DNA from: Bradyrhizobium liaoningense | GTDB taxonomy: Bacteria; Pseudomonadota; Alphaproteobacteria; Rhizobiales; Xanthobacteraceae | DNA: 39,429 nt | Direction: 5' to 3' | Assembly: GCF_018130955.1 (NCBI RefSeq) | Contig: NZ_JAFCJM010000064.1 | Span: forward strand, 1 to 39,429 | In this document: piece after piece, positions 1 to 8,354 of the stretch | Layout of the letters: each line of letters begins with the position of its first letter | Position numbering within the stretch: position 1 is the stretch's first letter | Notes under the pieces: model-generated | Databases searched by the model: none | Seen by the model: the letters and a program-made list of their open reading frames with translations, nothing else | What the model was told of the DNA's origin: nothing | Translations under genes and position numbers: made by a program

Positions 1-31
1 GCTCAGCAACCCGAATATCGCCAAAAGACAT
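1..31 (-). CDS. Start of an unidentified minus-strand gene (partial)
   Basis: Reading the minus strand, an ATG at position 31 opens a frame MSFGDIRVAE that runs off the window. A perfect GGGAGG ribosome-binding site (plus-strand CCTCCC at 38-43) lies six bases upstream. A second ATG at 36 in another frame is too close to that site. Only ten residues are visible, so the product cannot be named. The call rests on the start signal alone. Confidence 0.35.
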   Translation of the reverse strand, partial: MSFGDIRVAE

Positions 32-114
32 CTCATGCCTCCCGTCCCAAACAGGTCGAAAGGCCTTGAATCACATTCCCAAATTCTCGGGAATCACTTT
101 CGGGCATCCCTTAG

Positions 115-244
115 CCCCTTGTGGGAGAGGGTGGCTTCGCGGAGCGAAGCCGGGTGAGGGGTCTCGCTCCAAGAATTCATCTCGATCAAGTGCGCGGAGG
201 CAACCCCTCATCCGGCGCTGCGCGCCACCTTCTCCAACAAGGGG
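115..244. repeat. Intergenic palindromic repeat, class A
   Basis: Two 21-base arms (115-135 and 224-244) are inverted copies with two mismatches, beginning CCCCTTGTGGGAGAGGGTGGC. Inside them a second inverted pair occurs (CCGGGTGAGGGG at 150-161 with CCCCTCATCCGG at 204-215), and a small hairpin TTCGCGGAGCGAAG follows the left arm. The same left arm recurs at 39258-39280, where an insertion sequence interrupts it. Such elements are typical non-coding dispersed repeats of Bradyrhizobium-like genomes and often lie between genes. Confidence 0.7.
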
Positions 245-272
245 AGGAGGAAGGGCACTGTGCTTGCGCCGG

Positions 273-1073
273 TTACCCCCTTCTCACGCTCGCCCCGCCA
301 TCCACCGGCAAGGTCACGCCGGTGATGAAGTTGGCCTCATCCGACGCCAAGAACAGCGCGGCGTTGGCGACATCCCACCCTGTCCCCATCTTCCTGCGCA
401 GCGGCACCTTGCTGTCGCGCTCGGCTTCGACCTCGGCGCGGGTCTTGTGCCACTCCCGGGCGCGGGTATCGACCGCCATCGGCGTGTTCATCAGGCCCGG
501 CAAAATGACGTTGGCGCGGATACCGTATTCGGCGTTTTGGTAGGCGAGCTGCTCGGTGAAGGCGATCATCGCCGACTTCGTCGCCTTGTAGGCGACGTAA
601 GGATAGGTCGTGATCGCCGCCATCGAGGAGATGTTGATGATCGCGCCGCTCTTCTGCTGACGCATGATCGGGATCACCTCTTTGGCCGCGAGGATGCAGC
701 TCTTCAGGTTGATGGCAACGACGTGGTCGAAGGCTTCTTCGGTCAGTTGCAGGAGCTCGGCGTCGCCGCCGGAGAGGCTGACACCGACATTGTTGTGCAG
801 GATGTCGATCCGGCCCCAACGCGCCTGCGCATCGGCCACCATCGCCTTGATGTCGGCAGCCTTGGTCACGTCGGCCTTGAAGGCCGCGGCGGTGCCTTGA
901 GTCTCGGCGATCATCGCAACCGTCTCCTGCGCAGGCACCAGGTGATGATCCACGCAAAGCACCTTTGCGCCCTCGCGCGCAAAGGTGAGCGCGGTGGCGC
1001 GGCCGTTGCCCACGCCTTCGCCGGGACTCTGCCCGGCCCCGACCACGATGGCGACCTTGTCCTTCAAGCGCAT
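273..1073 (-). CDS. SDR family NAD(P)-dependent oxidoreductase
   Basis: This is a 266-residue classical short-chain dehydrogenase, a soluble enzyme oxidising or reducing an alcohol/carbonyl with NAD(P). The cofactor loop is the variant form GAGQSPGEGVGNGRA at residues 12-26. It is followed by NNVG (94-97), the active-site Asn122, Ser149/150 and the YxxxK pair Tyr162/Lys166, and it ends with the usual DGG segment. I chose the ATG at 1073 because GGAGAAGG lies just upstream and the protein then begins MRLKDKVAIV as family members do. The same frame is open further upstream to 1286, but that part does not look like an SDR. It diverges from cyoA across about 230 bases. The substrate cannot be read from the sequence. 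Confidence 0.9.
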   Translation of the reverse strand: MRLKDKVAIVVGAGQSPGEGVGNGRATALTFAREGAKVLCVDHHLVPAQETVAMIAETQGTAAAFKADVTKAADIKAMVADAQARWGRIDILHNNVGVSLSGGDAELLQLTEEAFDHVVAINLKSCILAAKEVIPIMRQQKSGAIINISSMAAITTYPYVAYKATKSAMIAFTEQLAYQNAEYGIRANVILPGLMNTPMAVDTRAREWHKTRAEVEAERDSKVPLRRKMGTGWDVANAALFLASDEANFITGVTLPVDGGASVRRG

Positions 1074-1303
1074 GACGCCTTCTCCCTGCTTTTTCATCAC
1101 GATAGCAACACCCTCCCAGCGCGAGAAGATCGACCGTCGCTCTGTCATGCCCTTGACGTCGCATGGAATTGCAAGTTGCCGCAGCGCACGGCGCATGGCT
1201 GCCCTTCGGACATCGGAACCGTGGCCGCGCCAGCGCGTTTGTCGCGGGACCGCATCCGCGCTAGGGTTGCCCTCGGGGCTCACCACTCGTCATTGGCTCG
1301 CTG

Positions 1304-2131
1304 ATGAATCTCCTCGATCCGCAGGGACCTGTCGCAGCCGCCAACAGCACCATTCTCGTCGATTCCGTCGCCATCATGCTGGCGATCGTGGTGCCGACCA
1401 TCGTCGCGATCCTCGGCTTCGCGTTCTGGTTTCGCGAGGGCAATCCGCGGGCGCGCTACCAGCCGGATTTCGTCTATTCCGGTCGTGTCGAGCTCGTGGT
1501 GTGGTCGATCCCGGCGCTGACCGTGATCCTGCTCGGCGGCGTCGCCTGGATCGGCTCGCATCAGCTCGACCCGGCCGCGCCCGTGCCGGGGACCGGCAGC
1601 CCGGTCCGCATCCAGGCCGTGTCGCTCGACTGGAAGTGGCTGTTCATCTATCCCGATCAGCGGATTGCGACGGTGAATACGCTGACGGTGCCGGCTGGGG
1701 CCGAGTTGAACTTCCAGCTCACGTCGTCGAGCGTGATGAACGTGTTCTTCATCCCGCAGCTCGGCAGCATGATCTACACCATGAACGGCATGGTGACGCG
1801 GCTCAACCTGCGTGCTGACAACGAAGGCAAGCTGCAGGGCCTCTCGGCGCATTTCTCCGGCGACGGTTTTCCGGACATGATGTTCGACGTCAACGTGATC
1901 TCGCAGCTCGCCTTTCCGGACTGGGTCGCGGCGACGGCGAAGAGCGATGCCGTGCTGAACGAGGAGAGCTACAAGAAACTGATGCAGCAGGGGATCGAGG
2001 CGGGCAGGCCGGTCTACCGGCTCGACGATCCCCGCCTGTTCGACCTGATTGCGACCCAGCATATCCCGCCCGGGCCCGGCCCGCAGGTCGCCTCCGATGC
2101 GCCGCACAGCGGAGGCCAGCATGCTCGGTAA
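1304..2131 (+). CDS. cyoA: Cytochrome o ubiquinol oxidase subunit II
   Basis: Subunit II of a bo3-type quinol oxidase, 275 residues, anchored by two N-terminal membrane helices (about 17-40 and 57-75) with a periplasmic cupredoxin-like domain behind them. The domain carries the CyoA-like stretch GSMIYTMNGMVTRLNL followed by FSGDGF, where cytochrome c oxidases have the CuA cysteines and histidines. Those are absent, so it is a quinol, not a cytochrome c, oxidase subunit. The first residues MNLLDPQG match the point just after the lipidated Cys of E. coli CyoA, so the lipoprotein signal peptide is missing. An in-frame stop at 1262 and no other ATG/GTG/TTG leave 1304 as the only start, and I see no clear ribosome-binding site. 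It leads the cyoABCD operon and overlaps cyoB by 11 bases. Confidence 0.92.
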   Translation: MNLLDPQGPVAAANSTILVDSVAIMLAIVVPTIVAILGFAFWFREGNPRARYQPDFVYSGRVELVVWSIPALTVILLGGVAWIGSHQLDPAAPVPGTGSPVRIQAVSLDWKWLFIYPDQRIATVNTLTVPAGAELNFQLTSSSVMNVFFIPQLGSMIYTMNGMVTRLNLRADNEGKLQGLSAHFSGDGFPDMMFDVNVISQLAFPDWVAATAKSDAVLNEESYKKLMQQGIEAGRPVYRLDDPRLFDLIATQHIPPGPGPQVASDAPHSGGQHAR

Positions 2132-4121
2132 GCTCACCTGGTCGGCGATCCCGTTCGACCAGCCGATCCCGCTCGTTGCCGGCGGCGTCGTGATCGTTGC
2201 CTTGCTGGCGGTGCTGATCTGGGTCGTGGTGAAGGGGCATCTGCCTTATCTCTGGCGCGAGTGGATCACCAGCGTCGATCACAAGCGGATCGGCGTCATG
2301 TACGTGCTGCTGGCGTCCGTGATGTTTTTGCGCGGCGGCAGCGACGCGATCCTGATGCGGATCCAGCAGGCGATCGCCTACCAGTCGCAGGGCTACCTTC
2401 CGCCCGAGCACTACAACCAGATATTCTCGGCCCACGGCACCATCATGATCTTCTTCGTGGCGATGCCGTTCGTGATCGGGCTGATGAACCTCGTCGTGCC
2501 GCTCCAGCTCGGCGTGCGCGACGTCGCCTTTCCGACGCTGAATTCGGTGGGTTTCTGGCTGACGGCGACCGGCGCGCTTCTGGTCAATCTCTCGCTGGTG
2601 ATCGGCGAGTTCGCGCGTACCGGCTGGCTCGCCTTTCCGCCGCTCTCGGGCCTGGTCTACTCACCGGGTGTGGGCGTCGACTACTACGCCTGGTCGCTGC
2701 AGATATCCGGCGTCGGCACGCTGGTCGCCGGCATCAATCTGGTCACGACCGTGCTGAAGCTGCGCACCAGGGGCATGAACTATCTGCGCATGCCGATGTT
2801 CTGCTGGACCACGCTCGCCTCAAGTCTCCTGATGGTCGCGGCATTCCCGATCCTCACGGCCACCCTCGCGATGCTGCTGCTCGACCGCTATCTCGGCTTC
2901 CACTTCTTCACCAACGAGGCCGGCGGCAACGTCATGATTTTCATGAACCTGATCTGGGCGTGGGGACATCCGGAGGTCTACATTCTCGTGCTGCCGGCCT
3001 TCGGCATCTTCTCCGAGGTGGTGTCGACCTTCTCCGGCAAGCCGCTGTTCGGCTACCGCTCCATGGTGCTCGCGACCATGGCGATCTGCGTCATCTCCTT
3101 CATGGTGTGGCTGCATCATTTCTTCACCATGGGGGCGGGGCCCGACGTCAACGCCATCTTCGGCATCGCCAGCATGATCATTGCCATTCCGACAGGCGTG
3201 AAGATCTACAACTGGCTGTTCACGATGTATGGCGGCCGCATCCGCTTCACGACGCCGATGTTGTGGTCGGTCGGCTTCATGGTGACCTTCATCATCGGCG
3301 GCCTCACCGGCGTGCTGGTCGCGGTGCCGCCGGCCGACTTCATCCTGCACAACAGCATGTTCCTGGTGGCGCACTTCCACAACGTCATCATCGGCGGCGT
3401 GCTGTTCGGCGCCTTTGCCGGCTTCACCTACTGGTTTCCCAAGGCGTTCGGCTTTCGCCTGGACGAGCGCTGGGGCAAGGCCGCGTTCTGGTGCACCTTC
3501 ATCGGCTTCTACGTCACCTTCATCCCGCTCTATGCCGCGGGCATGCTGGGCATGACGCGGCGGATGCAGCATTATGATGTCGCGGTATGGCGGCCCTGGA
3601 TGATCGTGGCCGTCATCGGCATGGCGATCCTGACCATGGCGGTGGTTTGTCAGGTCGTGCAGCTCGTCGTCAGCATCCGCAATCGCGAGTCGCTGCGCGA
3701 CCGTACCGGCGATCCCTGGGACGGACGCTCGCTGGAATGGGCAACGTCGTCGCCGCCGCCGGTGTTCAATTTTGCCATCTCACCCGATGTCCGCGGCGAG
3801 GATGCCTATTGGGAGATGAAGGCGAAGGCCAGGCAGCAGCAGTTCGCGCACGCGCAGCCGGAGTATCAGGATATCGAGATGCCCCGGAATTCGCCGACCG
3901 GGTTCGTCTGCGCGTTCTTTGCCAGCATCATGGGCTTTGCCCTGATCTGGCATATCTGGTGGATGGTGATTCTGGGTCTTATCGGGGCCTGGGCAACCTT
4001 CGTCGTGTTCGCCTGGCGCGATCATGACGAATACGTCATTCCGGCCGCCGACGTCGCGCGCATCGATCGCGCCAACATCGAGGAACGGCGCAATCTCGTT
4101 AGCCTCGCGGGGTCCGTGTGA
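2121..4121 (+). CDS. cyoB: Cytochrome o ubiquinol oxidase subunit I
   Basis: Catalytic, proton-pumping haem-copper subunit of the quinol oxidase, 666 residues, polytopic in the inner membrane. Ligands can be placed by comparison with E. coli CyoB: His105 and His420 for the low-spin haem, His283 with cross-linked Tyr287 plus His332/His333 for CuB, and His418 for the high-spin haem. The proton-path residues Asp134, Glu285 and Lys361 are present. Arg71, Asp75, His97 and Gln100, which form the ubiquinone site, are all kept, which settles the substrate as quinol. The start at 2121 has GGAGG six bases upstream; the frame is open back to 2049 but that part overlaps cyoA without resemblance. The stop overlaps the cyoC start as TGATG. 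Confidence 0.97.
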   Translation: MLGKLTWSAIPFDQPIPLVAGGVVIVALLAVLIWVVVKGHLPYLWREWITSVDHKRIGVMYVLLASVMFLRGGSDAILMRIQQAIAYQSQGYLPPEHYNQIFSAHGTIMIFFVAMPFVIGLMNLVVPLQLGVRDVAFPTLNSVGFWLTATGALLVNLSLVIGEFARTGWLAFPPLSGLVYSPGVGVDYYAWSLQISGVGTLVAGINLVTTVLKLRTRGMNYLRMPMFCWTTLASSLLMVAAFPILTATLAMLLLDRYLGFHFFTNEAGGNVMIFMNLIWAWGHPEVYILVLPAFGIFSEVVSTFSGKPLFGYRSMVLATMAICVISFMVWLHHFFTMGAGPDVNAIFGIASMIIAIPTGVKIYNWLFTMYGGRIRFTTPMLWSVGFMVTFIIGGLTGVLVAVPPADFILHNSMFLVAHFHNVIIGGVLFGAFAGFTYWFPKAFGFRLDERWGKAAFWCTFIGFYVTFIPLYAAGMLGMTRRMQHYDVAVWRPWMIVAVIGMAILTMAVVCQVVQLVVSIRNRESLRDRTGDPWDGRSLEWATSSPPPVFNFAISPDVRGEDAYWEMKAKARQQQFAHAQPEYQDIEMPRNSPTGFVCAFFASIMGFALIWHIWWMVILGLIGAWATFVVFAWRDHDEYVIPAADVARIDRANIEERRNLVSLAGSV

Positions 4122-4768
4122 TGGCGATAGCGGCGACGGCCGGCCACGGGCATGGGCATGGGGATCCCCATCACATCGGACTGGTGATCGAGCATCCCGG
4201 CCCGGCGCCGAAGCGCGTGGTCACCGGCTTCGGTTTCTGGATCTTCCTGCTCTCCGACATCGTGATGTTCTCCTGCTTCTTCGCGGCCTATGCGGTGCTG
4301 CTCGGCCAGACCGCTGATGGACCGAAGGGCGCAGAACTGTTCGATCAGCGCAACGTCGCGATCGAGACGGTCTGCCTGCTGCTCTCGAGCTTTACCTGCG
4401 GCATGGCGAGCATCGCCGCCGATGTCCGCAACAGGCTTTGGTTCTACCTCGCGATGGCCGCGACCGGCGTACTCGGACTGATCTTCCTCGCCCTCGAGTT
4501 CCGCGAGTTCGCCGCCCTCGTCGCGCGCGGCGCCGGTCCCACCCGTAGCGCCTTCCTCACGGCGTTCTTCACGCTGGTCGGCTGCCACGGCCTGCATGTC
4601 ACGGCGGGCATCCTCTGGCTGCTCACCATGATGGCCCAGGTTTTCGCAAAAGGTTTTCGCGCCGACATCATGCGGCGGCTGCTGTGCTTTGCACTGTTCT
4701 GGCATGCACTCGATATCATCTGGGTCGCGGTGTTTTCCGTCGTCTATCTGCTCGGGAGTACCCCATGA
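4121..4768 (+). CDS. cyoC: Cytochrome o ubiquinol oxidase subunit III
   Basis: Third subunit of the quinol oxidase, 215 residues with about five membrane helices and a histidine-rich N-terminus (HGHGHGDPHH). Family landmarks include GFWIFLLSDIVMFSCFFAAY near residues 38-57 and the late segment GCHGLHVTAG. It stabilises the catalytic subunit and carries no redox centre. The ATG at 4121 shares its A with the cyoB stop (TGATG), so translation is probably coupled. A GTG directly before it at 4118 is a possible alternative start adding one residue. The stop overlaps the cyoD start (ATGA). Confidence 0.95.
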   Translation: MAIAATAGHGHGHGDPHHIGLVIEHPGPAPKRVVTGFGFWIFLLSDIVMFSCFFAAYAVLLGQTADGPKGAELFDQRNVAIETVCLLLSSFTCGMASIAADVRNRLWFYLAMAATGVLGLIFLALEFREFAALVARGAGPTRSAFLTAFFTLVGCHGLHVTAGILWLLTMMAQVFAKGFRADIMRRLLCFALFWHALDIIWVAVFSVVYLLGSTP

Positions 4769-5148
4769 GCGAACTGTCAGACCATAGCGACACCAGCTTC
4801 GCGCCGGGCGATGAGGGCGAACATGATGTCGGCGCCCGCGTGCTCGGTTACGTCATCGGCCTTGCACTTGCGCTTCTGCTCACCGCGACGTCCTTCTTCG
4901 TCGCCGGCACGACGCTGGTCTGGCAGCCCTCCATCCCCGTCGCCCTGATCGTGCTGGCGATCGCGCAGATGGGCGTGCACCTCGTGTTCTTCCTGCACAT
5001 CACGACCGGGCCCGACAACACCAACAACGTGCTGGCTCTGGCCTTCGGTCTCTTCATCGTGTTCCTGGTGGTCGGCGGCTCGGTCTGGATCATGTCGCAT
5101 CTGAACCAGAACATGCCGCCGATGGATCAGATCATGCGGATGCAGTGA
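4765..5148 (+). CDS. cyoD: Cytochrome o ubiquinol oxidase subunit IV
   Basis: Small fourth subunit of the quinol oxidase, 127 residues with three hydrophobic segments and the family stretch AQMGVHLVFFLHI around residues 70-82. It assists assembly of the metal centres in subunit I in the enterobacterial enzyme. The ATG at 4765 lies in an ATGA overlap with cyoC and has GGGAG upstream. The same frame is open to 4684 but lies within cyoC. No haem O synthase gene (cyoE) follows, so haem O must be supplied from elsewhere in the genome or another haem used. Confidence 0.93.
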   Translation: MSELSDHSDTSFAPGDEGEHDVGARVLGYVIGLALALLLTATSFFVAGTTLVWQPSIPVALIVLAIAQMGVHLVFFLHITTGPDNTNNVLALAFGLFIVFLVVGGSVWIMSHLNQNMPPMDQIMRMQ

Positions 5149-5188
5149 GGCGGGCGGGCACAGTAAGGCGAGCACGTTGCTCGATCTC

Positions 5189-5242
5189 CCTCGCCCCGCG
5201 CTTGTCCGCCGAAGCTTTAGCGAAGGCGGATGCGGGGAGAGG
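5189..5242. repeat. Intergenic palindrome, class B (possible bidirectional terminator)
   Basis: CCTCGCCCCGC at 5189-5199 is matched by GCGGGGAGAGG at 5232-5242 (one mismatch). Between them lies a second stem, TCCGCC with GGCGGA, around GAAGCTTTAGCGAAG. It sits between the convergent ends of cyoD and the nuclease-like gene, so it could end transcription from both sides. Its composition also fits a dispersed repeat. Confidence 0.5.
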
Positions 5243-5253
5243 CGAAGCAAGCG

Positions 5254-6021
5254 CTACTTCGGCCGGCGGCAGTTATAGGCCTTGCGGAAGCCGGCCGCCT
5301 GGGCGTCGTCCTCGGAGCAGAACCAGCGGTCCGGCTTGGTCGTGCCCGAGTAGCTCGGGCAGCCCCGCAAATGATAGATGCCGATATTGCCGGTGACGCG
5401 GGCGCGTACGGCGAGCTTGCCCTTGATGCTGCAGCTCGGCGGCATCGTCAGCTCCTCCGGAAACAGCACGGCGCGGATTTCCTTGTCGCGGTCGGTGCGG
5501 CAGGCGGTGCCGAGCAGTGCGCCGTCCTTTTTCCCCGTGCGGAATTCCTGCGGCGCAACAAAACAGCCCTTCCAGATACCGGCCGAGGCCGTCTTGGCCT
5601 CGGTGGCGGCTGGCTTGACGTTCGCCTTCACCGGCTCACGCGCGATCGCGTAGCCGAGGCGGACCAGTTGCTCGTTCAGCGTCGCCTTGTCGCCGTCGGC
5701 CGTGCAGATGGCGCGGTGCCGCTTGCCAAAGTTCTTTTCGGGGCCCACGTCGTCGCAGCGTACCGAGCGACCCTTGATCAGCTTGGTGAGCTGGTCGCGG
5801 GCCTCAAGGCCGCAGGTCCAGGGGTCGGCGTGGTCGTCGATGCAGGTCTGGTCGAGTTCCGGCGCGTCGACGCCGTCGAGCCGGTAGGTCACGTCAGCGA
5901 TCTGAATGGAGTTGGCATCGCGCACAACGGCGGTCCCGGTCACGGCCAGGGTCGGGACTGAGCCCGCGAAACATCCCACGACGATCAGAGCGACTGCGGT
6001 AAGGAAATTCCTGAAGGACAT
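5254..6021 (-). CDS. Exported thermonuclease-like protein with Ada-type C-terminal segment
   Basis: A 255-residue protein with a cleavable signal peptide (hydrophobic core 7-20, likely cut after TLA near 26). Residues 27-150 resemble the staphylococcal nuclease fold: YRLDGVDAPE supplies Arg47 and Glu55 with the same eight-residue spacing as the nuclease active-site Arg35/Glu43, and Arg103 in RHRAIC may be the third catalytic residue. A typical NEQLVRLGYA stretch follows. The last 45 residues form a second module, GIYHLRGCPSY to KAYNC, with three Cys and one His, like the metal-binding Ada N-terminal segment often found at the end of exported nuclease-like proteins. It is convergent with the cyo operon and divergent from the GMC gene. 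Periplasmic or secreted nuclease activity is inferred from the fold. Confidence 0.85.
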   Translation of the reverse strand: MSFRNFLTAVALIVVGCFAGSVPTLAVTGTAVVRDANSIQIADVTYRLDGVDAPELDQTCIDDHADPWTCGLEARDQLTKLIKGRSVRCDDVGPEKNFGKRHRAICTADGDKATLNEQLVRLGYAIAREPVKANVKPAATEAKTASAGIWKGCFVAPQEFRTGKKDGALLGTACRTDRDKEIRAVLFPEELTMPPSCSIKGKLAVRARVTGNIGIYHLRGCPSYSGTTKPDRWFCSEDDAQAAGFRKAYNCRRPK

Positions 6022-6224
6022 GCGGACTCGCTATCGATTTGCTTTTTCGCCCCGTTCCTAGCATCCGGACATGGCAAGACCAATGGTCTGCGCTCAGCGA
6101 AGTGCGACATTCCCGGCGGATGGCTTTACTCGCCCGCCGCTCTGCCCCTATCGTTTGGCGCTGCAAGCAGGCTGAGAATGGCCGAATCGCCCGGGAAGCG
6201 GCGAGGGCGGGAGGAAGTACCGGC

Positions 6225-7823
6225 ATGAACGACCCCGTGGACGTCCTGATCATCGGGGCGGGCGCATCAGGCGCCGCCGTCGCGTGGTCACTGGCCGAGA
6301 CCAAGATGCACATCCTGTGTCTCGAGCAGGGCGGCTGGATGAACCCGGCGGAATATCCGAGCACCGGCCGCGACTGGGAGGCCAAATTCTACGGCGAGTG
6401 GGCGACCAGCCCGAACGTGCGCGGCCGACCCGAGGACTATCCGATCAACGACGACAATTCGCCGATCAAGGTCGTCAACTACAACGCGGTCGGCGGCTCC
6501 ACGGTGATGTACACCGCGCATTGGCCGCGGCTGCATCCCTCCGATTTCAAGGTCAAGACGCTCGACGGCGTCGCCGACGACTGGCCGATCGACTACGACA
6601 CGCTGGTGCCGTTCTTCGAAGAGAACGACCGCATCATGGGGACGTCTGGCTTGTCGGGCGACCCGCTGTCGCCGCTGACCCATCCACCGATGCCGCCGCA
6701 GCCGCTCGGGCTATCAGGCCCGCTGATCGGCAAGGCCATGAACAAGCTCGGCTGGCACTGGTGGCCGTCGGATACGACGGTCGCGACGATGGATTACGAG
6801 GGCAGGGCGCGCTGCATCAATCTCGGCCATTGCACGCCGGCCTGCGCGCAAGGCGCAAAGTCCTCGACCGACATTACCTACTGGCCGCAGGCGATCCGCG
6901 CCGGCGTCGAGCTCCGCACCCATTGCCGGGTGCGCGAGATCACGACCGATGACAACGGCATGGCCTCGGGCGTCGTCTACTACGACAAGGACGGCGTCGA
7001 GCAGTTTCAACCGGCTCATGTCGTCATCATCGCCTGCAACGGCGTCGGCACGCCGCGGCTGCTGCTGAACTCGGCCTCCGGCCGTTTCCCGAACGGCCTT
7101 GCCAATTCGTCGGGCCTCGTCGGCAAGAACCTGATGTTCCACCCCTACGCGCAGATCTACGGCTATGTGAAGGAGCCGACCGACAGCAACCGTGCGCCGC
7201 CGACCTGCCTGTGGAGCAAGGAGTGGTATGACACGGATCTCTCGCGCGGCTTCGTCCGCGGCTATGGCGTGCAGTTCGTGCGTGGCGCGGGGCCGGTGTT
7301 CGAGGCTGTCGTCAGCGAGCAGAAGGGTATTCTGCCCTGGGGCGCGGATCATCACCGTGTGTTCCGCAAGCTCAACGGCCATCGGCTCGGTTTCTCCGCG
7401 ATCTGCGAGGATCTGCCAGAGGAGCACAATCAAGTTACGCTTGATCCCGTCCTGAAGGACAGCCACGGCATTCCCGCACCCAGGATCGACTACACGATCA
7501 GCGAGAACAGCCGGAAGATGATGGAGCACGCGCTGGCGCGCGGCCGGGAGGTGCTGGAGACCGCAGGAGCCACCGACATCTGCATCAACAGTCCGATCCC
7601 CTGGGGCGGCTGGCACCTGCTCGGCACCGCGCGGATGGGCACCGATCCCGAGCGCTCCGTGGTCAACGAATGGGGCCGCTCGCATGACGTGAAAAACCTC
7701 TTCATCGTCGACGGCAGCGTCTTCGTCACCTCGGGCGGGGTCAACCCGACCTCGACCATCCAGGCCATCGCACTCTACGTCGCCGATCAGATGAAGCAGC
7801 GCCTCGCCAATCTCTTCGACTAG
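6225..7823 (+). CDS. GMC family FAD-dependent oxidoreductase
   Basis: A 532-residue glucose-methanol-choline flavoprotein. The N-terminal FAD motif is GAGASGAAVA (about 11-20). The C-terminal active site shows His464 in WHLLGTARMG and Asn507 in GGVNPTSTIQA, the usual His/Asn pair that oxidises an alcohol group. A cysteine-containing stretch INLGHCTPACAQGAK lies near the middle, as in bacterial membrane-type sugar or gluconate dehydrogenases. No signal peptide is visible. The ATG at 6225 has GGGAGGAAG upstream; the frame is open to 6039 but that part is not GMC-like. The next gene begins nine bases after the stop and probably encodes its small subunit. No cytochrome subunit follows, so the electron acceptor is unknown. 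Confidence 0.9.
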   Translation: MNDPVDVLIIGAGASGAAVAWSLAETKMHILCLEQGGWMNPAEYPSTGRDWEAKFYGEWATSPNVRGRPEDYPINDDNSPIKVVNYNAVGGSTVMYTAHWPRLHPSDFKVKTLDGVADDWPIDYDTLVPFFEENDRIMGTSGLSGDPLSPLTHPPMPPQPLGLSGPLIGKAMNKLGWHWWPSDTTVATMDYEGRARCINLGHCTPACAQGAKSSTDITYWPQAIRAGVELRTHCRVREITTDDNGMASGVVYYDKDGVEQFQPAHVVIIACNGVGTPRLLLNSASGRFPNGLANSSGLVGKNLMFHPYAQIYGYVKEPTDSNRAPPTCLWSKEWYDTDLSRGFVRGYGVQFVRGAGPVFEAVVSEQKGILPWGADHHRVFRKLNGHRLGFSAICEDLPEEHNQVTLDPVLKDSHGIPAPRIDYTISENSRKMMEHALARGREVLETAGATDICINSPIPWGGWHLLGTARMGTDPERSVVNEWGRSHDVKNLFIVDGSVFVTSGGVNPTSTIQAIALYVADQMKQRLANLFD

Positions 7824-7832
7824 GACAGGATC

Positions 7833-8282
7833 ATGCCGGACCAACTCCCCCTCACGCCGCGGCAGCGCCAGGATTTGCGCACCGTCGCCGCCATGATCAT
7901 CCCGGCCAGCGAAGAATACCGCGTGCCGGGCGCGGATGACGACGCCATCCAGGTCGACATGCTCGCCACGCTTGGCCGCGATGCAAAGCTGGTCGGCGAG
8001 GCGCTTGACCATCTCGCCCGTCTCGCGGGCATGCCGCTCGCCGATCTCGATCCGGCAGCGCGCGACGGCGTTATCAAAGAGTTCCGTGAGACCGGCGGCG
8101 CGGCGGCGGCGACGCTCGTCCGCGTCGTCTTGCAGTGCTACTACCGCGACGAGCGCGTGCTGCGCTCGCTCGGGCTCGAGGCGCGCGCGCCATTCCCGAA
8201 GGGGCATGTACTTCAGGATGGCGATTGGTCGCTGCTCGATCCCGTCAAGGCCCGAGCTCGTACGATGCGTCAGGTCAGTTAA
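7833..8282 (+). CDS. Small partner of the GMC oxidoreductase (gluconate 2-dehydrogenase subunit 3-like)
   Basis: A 149-residue protein directly downstream of the GMC gene, with GGACAGGATC before its ATG. The segment RTVAAMIIPASEEYRVPGA resembles the start of gluconate 2-dehydrogenase subunit 3, the small subunit that accompanies GMC dehydrogenases. In that family the small subunit normally carries a Tat signal for export of the complex; none is visible here, so the pair may stay in the cytoplasm. The family match is by eye and moderate; the pairing with the GMC gene is the stronger argument. Confidence 0.6.
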   Translation: MPDQLPLTPRQRQDLRTVAAMIIPASEEYRVPGADDDAIQVDMLATLGRDAKLVGEALDHLARLAGMPLADLDPAARDGVIKEFRETGGAAAATLVRVVLQCYYRDERVLRSLGLEARAPFPKGHVLQDGDWSLLDPVKARARTMRQVS

Positions 8283-8354
8283 GCTGTTCGTGAAGTTCGC
8301 CCGGCTTGCATTATAAGTCGGAGGTAACCATCTGACGCGCGAAGGAAATTCGCC

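Noticed and set aside
1304..2131. Cytochrome c oxidase subunit II (CuA type)
   Set aside because: No CuA Cys/His ligands are present, and subunit I carries the quinol-site residues.
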